From JBIICS01 sp044238735 (GTDB lineage Bacteria; Bacteroidota; Bacteroidia; UBA4408): a DNA stretch of 24,631 nt. Below, one piece after another: positions 16,395 through 22,235 of this stretch. The notes under the pieces are model-generated. The model made no database searches. It saw only the letters and a list, made by a program, of their open reading frames with translations, and was not told the origin of the DNA. Every line of letters starts with the position of its first letter. Position 1 is the stretch's first letter. Both the position numbers and the translations under genes were made by a program. The stretch is from NCBI GenBank assembly GCA_044238735.1, contig JBIICS010000032.1:1-24631 (forward strand), read 5' to 3'.

Positions 16395-19300
16395 ATGAGT
16401 AAAATATTAGGACTTGATTTAGGAGTATCATCAATTGGATGGGCCCTGATTTCTGAAAACAATAATAAGAAAGAAATTTTAGGAATGGGTTGCCGAATAG
16501 TTCCATTAAACACAGATGATAAGGACGAATTTTCATCCGGAAACAAGATTTCTAAAAACCAGAAACGGACCACAAAAAGGACCCAGCGAAAAGGATACGA
16601 CCGCTACCAGTTAAGAAGAAAAATGCTTACCGATGTGTTGTTAAAAAACAACATGTCTGATGAAGCATTATTTAACCTAAAGCCTCTTGAAATATGGGGA
16701 TTAAGGTCAAAAGCTGTTACAGAGAAAATTGGGTTAAAGGAACTAGGAAGAGTTTTGTACCACCTTAATCAAAAAAGAGGATATAAGAGCAGCAGGGCTG
16801 ATGCAAACTTAGATAAGAAGGATACGGATTATGTTGCTGAAGTAAAGAACAGATATCAGCTTATAAAAGAAGAAGGAGTTACAATTGGTCAGAAATTCTA
16901 TTCAGAGTTAGAGCAAAATGAATTTTACAGAACAAAGCAACAGGTGTTTCCCCGCGAGGCATATATTGAAGAGTTTGACGCTATAATAAATCAGCAAAAA
17001 AAACATTACTCACAAGTATTAACTGAAAGTTTAATTTCCAGTATACGTAATGAAATTATTTATTTTCAAAGAAAATTAAAATCACAGAAAGGATTAGTTA
17101 GCGTTTGTGAGTTTGAAGGATTTTTTACTAAAAACAAAGAAGGTAAAGAAGTTTTTACCGGACCCAAGGTTGCCCCAAAGAGTTCGCCGCTATTTCAAAT
17201 TTGCAAAATCTGGGAAAGCATAAATAATTTAACTATAAACAATAAAACCGGTGATAAGCTTAAGATAAGCATTGAAAAAAAACAGGAATTGTTTAATTAT
17301 TTAGATAACAATGATCGTTTAAGCTCCAATGAGTTATTTAAGATTTTAGATCTTAAAAAAAATGACGGGTGGTATACTAACAAACAAGTTGAAAAAGGCA
17401 TACAGGGAAATACAACAAAAACGCAAATAATTAATGCAGTAAAAGACTTAAGTTTTAATCAGGATCTTCTTGATTTTAAACTTTCAATAATAGATTCTGA
17501 TAAAGAAACATTTTTAATTGATAAATCTACCGGAGAAGTACTAGAAAGCAATACAGCCAAAATAATAGGCGCAGAAATTGAACAACAGCCCCTTTACAGA
17601 TTATGGCACACGATTTATTCTATATCAGATTTGCAAGAATGCACTAACGCTCTAGTTAATAAATTTGGTTTTGAGAGAGCTGTTGCCGAAAAGTTAGCAA
17701 ACATAGATTTCACAAAACAAGCGTTTGGAAATAAATCATCAAAAGCTATACGTAAAATTCTTCCATATTTAATGGAAGGTTATGTTTACAGCGATGCCTG
17801 TGTGTTTGCGGGATATAATCATTCAAACTCCTTAACCAAGGATGAAAATCTTAAACGGCAATTAAAAGACAAATTAAAGCTTCTTGAAAAAAATAGCTTA
17901 AGGCAACCTGTAGTTGAGAAAATACTTAACCAGATGATTAACGTTGTTAATGCCATCATCTATAAATACGGCAAACCAGATGAAATACGAATTGAACTTG
18001 CCCGTGAACTTAAACAAAGCAAAGACGAACGTAACGAAACATTTGCCAATCTTAATAAAAGAGAAAAAGAAAATGAAATAATCAGCAAAAGAATTGTTAC
18101 TGAATATAATTTAAGGGCTACCCGAAACAACATAATTAAATGGCGCTTATTTCACGAAATTAATAACGATGAAAGTAAAGCCAATGCAACTTGTATTTAT
18201 TGCGGCAAAGGATTTGGCATAACAGATGCTTTAAAAGGCAATAATGTTGATGTAGAACACATCATACCTAAATCATTACTTTTTGATGATTCGCAAAGCA
18301 ATAAAACACTAAGCCACAGAATATGTAATGAAGCCAAAGGAAACAAAACGGCATATGATTACATGAAAGGAAAAAGCGATGAGGAATTTAACCAATACAT
18401 TGAAAGAGTAAATACTCTATTCAAAAACAAAATTATTGGAAAAACCAAACGGGATAAATTATTAATGCCTCAAGAAAAAATACCTAAAGATTTTATTGAA
18501 CGTCAGCTCCGAGAAACGCAATACATTGCAAAAAAATCAAAGGAAATTTTAGAGGAAGTGTGCCGTAATGTCTGGAGTACAAGTGGCAGCGTAACCGAAT
18601 ACCTGAGAAGAATTTGGGGATGGGATGATGTATTAATGAATTTACAAATGCCCAAATACCGTGAACTTGGTTTAACCGAGTGGAAAGAATGGGAAACCAA
18701 TAACGGACAAAAACACAAAAAAGAAGTTATTAAAGACTGGAGCAAACGCGACGACCACCGCCATCATGCTGTTGATGCCTTAGTAATTGCCTGCACTCAG
18801 CAAGGTTTTATACAAAGGATTAATAAATTAAGTTCGGATGGTAATAAAAAAGAAATGCTAAAAGCGGTTGTTGAAGTTAAAAAGGGTAGTTCTTTACTTG
18901 AAACTTATTTCGTTGCACAAAAACCATTTAACACCAAAGAAGTAGAAGAAAAAGCAGCAGAGATATTAATCTCTTTTAAAGCCGGTAAAAAAGTAGCCAC
19001 AACAGGAAAACGAAAAATAAAAAGAGGTGGTAAAAAACAGGTTGTACAGGACAATATAATAATACCAAGAGGAGCTTTGAGCGAAGAAAGTATTTACGGA
19101 AAAATAAAAGCCCTTGACAGGGATTTAAAAACCGGGGAAATAATAAAACACAAACCTAAGTATTTGTTCGAAAATCCGGATTTAATATTTAAAGGCTACA
19201 TTAAAAAATTAGTTGAGGAAACATTAGCTCAGTTTAACAACGATCCGAAACAGGCTTTAGCTTCTCTGAAAAAAGAACCCATCTATCTGGATAAAGAAAA

Positions 19301-20102
19301 AACAAAAATACTGGAATACGCAACCTGCATAAAAGAGGAATTTGTGATTAAATATCCTATAGAAAGCATTAAGGAAAAAGACCTCGGCTATATAGTTGAT
19401 AAAAAGGTAAGGGATTTAGTTACCGAAAGACTTGCCCAGTTTGGCAATAAAGAAAAAGAAGCATTTAAAACGCCACTATATTATGATAAAGAGCAAAAAC
19501 AACCAATAAAATCGGTTAGAATGTTTACCGGCCTTACCTCAGTGGAACCTGTAAAAAAAGACGAGGCTGGCAACAACATTGGTTATGTTAAGCCAGGTAA
19601 CAACCATCATATTGCTCTTTATATAAATGAAGAGGGTAATAAGATAGAACACAGTTGCACTTTCTGGCATGCGGTAGAACGGAAAAAATACAACATACCG
19701 GTTGTAATAAAAAACCCAAAAGAAGTATGGGACAAAATACTCCAAAACAAAGAAGATTATCCGCAAAACTTTCTGGAAAAATTACCTAATGACAAATGGA
19801 TGTTTAGTGAAAGCCTGCAACAAAATGAAATGTTTGTATTTGGCATTAAGCAAGATGAGTTAGATATTGCTATTAAACAAGGCAATTATAAACTGATAAG
19901 TCAAAATTTATATAGAATTCAAAAGATTGGATCATTATTGTCGGGATGGTGGTTTAGAAATCACATAGAGACATCAGTGTCTGATGGTAAAGAAATTGCA
20001 GATAAAAAGAAGTCTAAAAGAGTTATTGTGATTCAAAGTCTTGAGAACATGAAAGGTACTAAGGTTAAGATTGATTTTTTAGGTAATATAACTAAAATAT
20101 AA
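16395..20102 (+). CDS. cas9: CRISPR-associated endonuclease Cas9, type II-C
   Basis: 1235 residues. Cas9 cuts DNA matching the crRNA spacer, using the crRNA-tracrRNA duplex as guide. RuvC-I is at the N-terminus (ILGLDLGVSSIGWAL, Asp8). An Arg-rich bridge helix at about 54-78 is followed by the recognition lobe. RuvC-II is IRIELARELKQ (Glu534). The HNH domain carries CIYC (Cys600, Cys603), VDVEHIIPKS (His622) and CNEAKGN (Asn645). RuvC-III is DDHRHHAVDALVIA (His791, Asp794). The final ~440 residues are the wedge and PAM-interacting region. All nuclease residues are intact, so an active enzyme is expected. No csn2 or cas4 is present, fitting subtype II-C. It is shorter than many Bacteroidota II-C Cas9 proteins. 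No clear promoter is visible on its own strand. Confidence 0.97.
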   Translation: MSKILGLDLGVSSIGWALISENNNKKEILGMGCRIVPLNTDDKDEFSSGNKISKNQKRTTKRTQRKGYDRYQLRRKMLTDVLLKNNMSDEALFNLKPLEIWGLRSKAVTEKIGLKELGRVLYHLNQKRGYKSSRADANLDKKDTDYVAEVKNRYQLIKEEGVTIGQKFYSELEQNEFYRTKQQVFPREAYIEEFDAIINQQKKHYSQVLTESLISSIRNEIIYFQRKLKSQKGLVSVCEFEGFFTKNKEGKEVFTGPKVAPKSSPLFQICKIWESINNLTINNKTGDKLKISIEKKQELFNYLDNNDRLSSNELFKILDLKKNDGWYTNKQVEKGIQGNTTKTQIINAVKDLSFNQDLLDFKLSIIDSDKETFLIDKSTGEVLESNTAKIIGAEIEQQPLYRLWHTIYSISDLQECTNALVNKFGFERAVAEKLANIDFTKQAFGNKSSKAIRKILPYLMEGYVYSDACVFAGYNHSNSLTKDENLKRQLKDKLKLLEKNSLRQPVVEKILNQMINVVNAIIYKYGKPDEIRIELARELKQSKDERNETFANLNKREKENEIISKRIVTEYNLRATRNNIIKWRLFHEINNDESKANATCIYCGKGFGITDALKGNNVDVEHIIPKSLLFDDSQSNKTLSHRICNEAKGNKTAYDYMKGKSDEEFNQYIERVNTLFKNKIIGKTKRDKLLMPQEKIPKDFIERQLRETQYIAKKSKEILEEVCRNVWSTSGSVTEYLRRIWGWDDVLMNLQMPKYRELGLTEWKEWETNNGQKHKKEVIKDWSKRDDHRHHAVDALVIACTQQGFIQRINKLSSDGNKKEMLKAVVEVKKGSSLLETYFVAQKPFNTKEVEEKAAEILISFKAGKKVATTGKRKIKRGGKKQVVQDNIIIPRGALSEESIYGKIKALDRDLKTGEIIKHKPKYLFENPDLIFKGYIKKLVEETLAQFNNDPKQALASLKKEPIYLDKEKTKILEYATCIKEEFVIKYPIESIKEKDLGYIVDKKVRDLVTERLAQFGNKEKEAFKTPLYYDKEQKQPIKSVRMFTGLTSVEPVKKDEAGNNIGYVKPGNNHHIALYINEEGNKIEHSCTFWHAVERKKYNIPVVIKNPKEVWDKILQNKEDYPQNFLEKLPNDKWMFSESLQQNEMFVFGIKQDELDIAIKQGNYKLISQNLYRIQKIGSLLSGWWFRNHIETSVSDGKEIADKKKSKRVIVIQSLENMKGTKVKIDFLGNITKI

Positions 20103-20104
20103 AC

Positions 20105-20716
20105 ATGCTTTTAACCTCAAAGCACTACCACATTTATAACAGGGCCAATGGCTCAGAGAACCTGTTTATTGAAGAACGAAACTATGATTTCTTTTTAAAA
20201 AGATGGGCTTATTATATTTCACCCATAGCAGATACCTATGCCTGGTGTTTAATGCCTAACCACTTTCATTTTCTGGTTAAAATTAAGGAAGAAGATTTGG
20301 TAATTAAAAACCTTCAAGGTTTCGCTAAGCAAAAGGCCGTGCAAAACCTTGAAGGTTTTTTAGCTAAAGAAATAAGCCAGCAATTTTCAAATCTCTTTAA
20401 CTCATATACTAAATCTTTTAATAAAGTATACAACAGAAAAGGCAGCTTGTTTATACCCCGGTTTAAACACAAAGAAATTAAAACAGAGGACTATCTAAAA
20501 CAAGTACTCCTGTATATCCACAACAATCCGGTACACCATAGCTTTACATCCAATGCACTGGATTGGAAATATTCTTCCATCCACAGTTACTTAAAAAACT
20601 CGAATGAAAACACTAAAGAGTTGATTGGTTTTTTTGGCAGTACTGAGGAATATATAAAAGAACAATTACACTTTAAAAGTTTAAAGCAATTAGTTGAAAT
20701 AGATGATTTAGATTAA
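20105..20716 (+). CDS. REP-associated tyrosine transposase (RAYT, IS200-like HUH nuclease)
   Basis: 203 residues. The HUH motif HFH (His53, His55) sits in CLMPNHFHFLVK, and the probable catalytic tyrosine Tyr137 is in LLYIHNNPV. YHIYNRANGSENLF at the N-terminus and NSYTKSFNKVYNRKGSLF are also typical of Bacteroidota RAYTs. RAYTs are single-copy relatives of IS200/IS605 transposases that act on short palindromic REP elements. The gene starts 2 nt after the cas9 stop and ends 161 bp before cas1, an unusual place. Part of the coding region (NLQGF ... NLEGF, residues 69-85) is itself a copy of the palindrome found twice downstream. It is intact and so probably active. No IS ends were recognised. 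Confidence 0.9.
   Translation: MLLTSKHYHIYNRANGSENLFIEERNYDFFLKRWAYYISPIADTYAWCLMPNHFHFLVKIKEEDLVIKNLQGFAKQKAVQNLEGFLAKEISQQFSNLFNSYTKSFNKVYNRKGSLFIPRFKHKEIKTEDYLKQVLLYIHNNPVHHSFTSNALDWKYSSIHSYLKNSNENTKELIGFFGSTEEYIKEQLHFKSLKQLVEIDDLD
20306..20360 (+). repeat. REP-like palindrome inside the RAYT reading frame
   Basis: AAAAACCTTCAAGGTTT (20306-20322) and its exact inverse complement (20344-20360) flank a 21-nt loop that begins CGC and ends GCA. It is translated in frame as part of the RAYT. It has the same architecture as the element at 20798-20850, which also has a 21-nt CGC...GCA loop. Confidence 0.85.
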
Positions 20717-20723
20717 TCTAAAA

Positions 20724-20765
20724 CTATAAACCTTCAAGGTTTCGAAAAACCTTGAAGGTTTATAG
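20724..20765. repeat. REP-like perfect hairpin between RAYT and cas1
   Basis: CTATAAACCTTCAAGGTTT (20724-20742), loop CGAA and the exact inverse complement (20747-20765) give a perfect 19-bp stem starting 8 bp after the RAYT stop. The core is the same as in the in-frame element, with the 21-nt loop reduced to 4 nt. In mRNA it would be a very stable structure. Confidence 0.88.
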
Positions 20766-20797
20766 TAAATTGAAACAGATTGTTCAGAATACCCGTA

Positions 20798-20850
20798 AAA
20801 ACCTTAAAGGTCTCGCAAAGCCTAACGCCAGGCAAGACCTTTAAGGTTTT
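20798..20850. repeat. Second REP-like element upstream of cas1
   Basis: AAAACCTTAAAGGTCT (20798-20813) and its exact inverse complement (20835-20850) flank a 21-nt loop that contains a small GCCT/AGGC inner stem. It ends 27 bp before the cas1 ATG. The arm is a sequence variant (CCTTAAAGG) of the other two copies. Confidence 0.85.
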
Positions 20851-20877
20851 GATGTTTAAACCAGTAACGTTTTTACC

Positions 20878-21780
20878 ATGATTAAACGAACCCTATACTT
20901 TGGCAATCCAGCAAATATTCGTTTAAAAGACAAACAATTAGTTGCAGATGTTTTTCTGGAAAACGAAACTAAACAAGTTTCTGTTGCTGTAGAGGATATC
21001 GGAATAGTTATAGCCGATCATCAGCAAATTACTTTTAGCCTAGGAGTAATTCAGGCCTTACAGGAGAACAATGCTGCTTTAATAACCTGCGATCAGCGGC
21101 ATATGCCGCAAAGTCTCCTTTTACCGCTTGAAGGCCACAGCACACAACAGGAGCGTTTTGAAGCACAATTAAACGCCAGTGTTCCTTTAAAAAAGCAACT
21201 TTGGGCGCAAACGATAGAATATAAAATTAAAAATCAGCAGAAACATCTGGAAGTAATTGGTATTAATGCCGATTATTTAATTCCATTACACCGCAACATA
21301 AAAAGCGGCGACAGTGATAACTCCGAAGCAACTGCCGCTGTATTTTACTGGCAAATGCTGTTTAAAGATATTAACGGTTTTACTCGCTACAGAGAAGGTC
21401 CGCCGCCCAATAATTTTTTAAATTATGGTTATGCCATTTTAAGAGCCACCGTTGCCCGCAGTATTGTAGCGGCCGGTTTAATTCCCACTATCGGTATTTT
21501 CCATAGCAATCGTTACAACGCCTATTGCCTGGCCGATGACCTCATGGAGCCTTACAGGCCATACGTTGACCGCGTGGTACGAGAAATGGTAAATCAAATG
21601 GGCATTACAAACGAGTTAAAAAAGGAACACAAAGCAGTTTTATTAAAAATTCCGGCTATGGACGTGGTAATAGACGGAGAAAAAAGTCCGCTTATGCTGG
21701 CTGCACAACGAACAGCAGTATGCCTAGTAAAATGTTTTTTGGGAGAACAACGTAAACTATTATATCCGGACTTTAATTAA
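20878..21780 (+). CDS. cas1: CRISPR-associated endonuclease/integrase Cas1
   Basis: 300 residues, normal for type II Cas1. With Cas2 it forms the complex that inserts new spacers at the end of the array. The metal-binding residues are in place: Glu150 in DNSEATAAVFYW, His209 in GIFHSNRYNAY, and the acidic cluster Asp220-Asp221-Glu224 in ADDLMEPYRPYVD. The N-terminus MIKRTLYFGNPANIRLKDKQ and the GPPPNNFLNYGYAILRA segment are typical. The gene is 161 bp after the RAYT, a gap filled by two hairpins that could weaken read-through from cas9. No clear promoter of its own was found. It is followed after 5 nt by cas2. Confidence 0.97.
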   Translation: MIKRTLYFGNPANIRLKDKQLVADVFLENETKQVSVAVEDIGIVIADHQQITFSLGVIQALQENNAALITCDQRHMPQSLLLPLEGHSTQQERFEAQLNASVPLKKQLWAQTIEYKIKNQQKHLEVIGINADYLIPLHRNIKSGDSDNSEATAAVFYWQMLFKDINGFTRYREGPPPNNFLNYGYAILRATVARSIVAAGLIPTIGIFHSNRYNAYCLADDLMEPYRPYVDRVVREMVNQMGITNELKKEHKAVLLKIPAMDVVIDGEKSPLMLAAQRTAVCLVKCFLGEQRKLLYPDFN

Positions 21781-21785
21781 AAATC

Positions 21786-22127
21786 ATGATAAATACCGAA
21801 CGTTTAAACGCATACCGTGTAATGTGGACTTTAGTTATGTATGATTTGCCAACCGAAACCAAGAAAGAACGAAAGTTTGCTGCAAAATTCAGAAAGGACT
21901 TAATGCAGGATGGTTTCAGCATGTTTCAGTTTAGCATGTATGTAAGGCACAGTGCCAGCAGCGAAAATGCCGATGTACATAAGCGCAGGGTTTTAAAAAG
22001 TTTGCCCGAGCATGGTAAGGTTGGCATTTTACAGATTACAGATAAGCAGTTTGGCCAGATGGAGATATTTTACGGAAAAAAACCACAAAACAACCCGGAT
22101 GTACCCCAGCAGCTGGAATTATTTTAG
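21786..22127 (+). CDS. cas2: CRISPR-associated protein Cas2
   Basis: 113 residues. Cas2 is the structural partner of Cas1 in spacer acquisition. The ferredoxin-like N-terminal strand WTLVMYDLPTETKKERK holds the conserved Asp20, followed by FRKDLMQDGFSMFQFSMYVR and GILQITDKQFGQMEIFYG. It starts 5 nt after the cas1 stop, so the pair is translated together. An internal ATG at codon 13, close to the conserved strand, is an alternative start. The gene ends directly before a hairpin terminator that separates it from the array. Confidence 0.95.
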   Translation: MINTERLNAYRVMWTLVMYDLPTETKKERKFAAKFRKDLMQDGFSMFQFSMYVRHSASSENADVHKRRVLKSLPEHGKVGILQITDKQFGQMEIFYGKKPQNNPDVPQQLELF

Positions 22128-22131
22128 AAAC

Positions 22132-22158
22132 AAAAAAAGCGGACTATAGCCCGCTTTT
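22132..22158. terminator. Bidirectional terminator between cas2 and the CRISPR array
   Basis: AAAAGCGG (22135-22142), an 8-nt loop and CCGCTTTT (22151-22158) form an 8-bp stem. It ends the cas operon on the plus strand. On the minus strand the stem is followed by seven T in a row, a stronger signal, so it would stop crRNA transcripts before they run antisense into cas2. The 77 bp from 22159 to the first repeat hold no other feature I can support. Confidence 0.8.
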
Positions 22159-22235
22159 ATAATTCTGATAAAACCATTTTTTTAATTGATTTTTTGCTGA
22201 TAAACCCTTATGCAACAAGCCTTTCAGGCCTACCT

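Noticed and set aside
20105..20850. A complete insertion sequence with terminal inverted repeats and target duplication around the RAYT
   Set aside because: No matching ends were found at cas9 or cas1. The palindromes are REP-like and lie only on one side and inside the gene, as in RAYT/REP systems and not in a classic IS.
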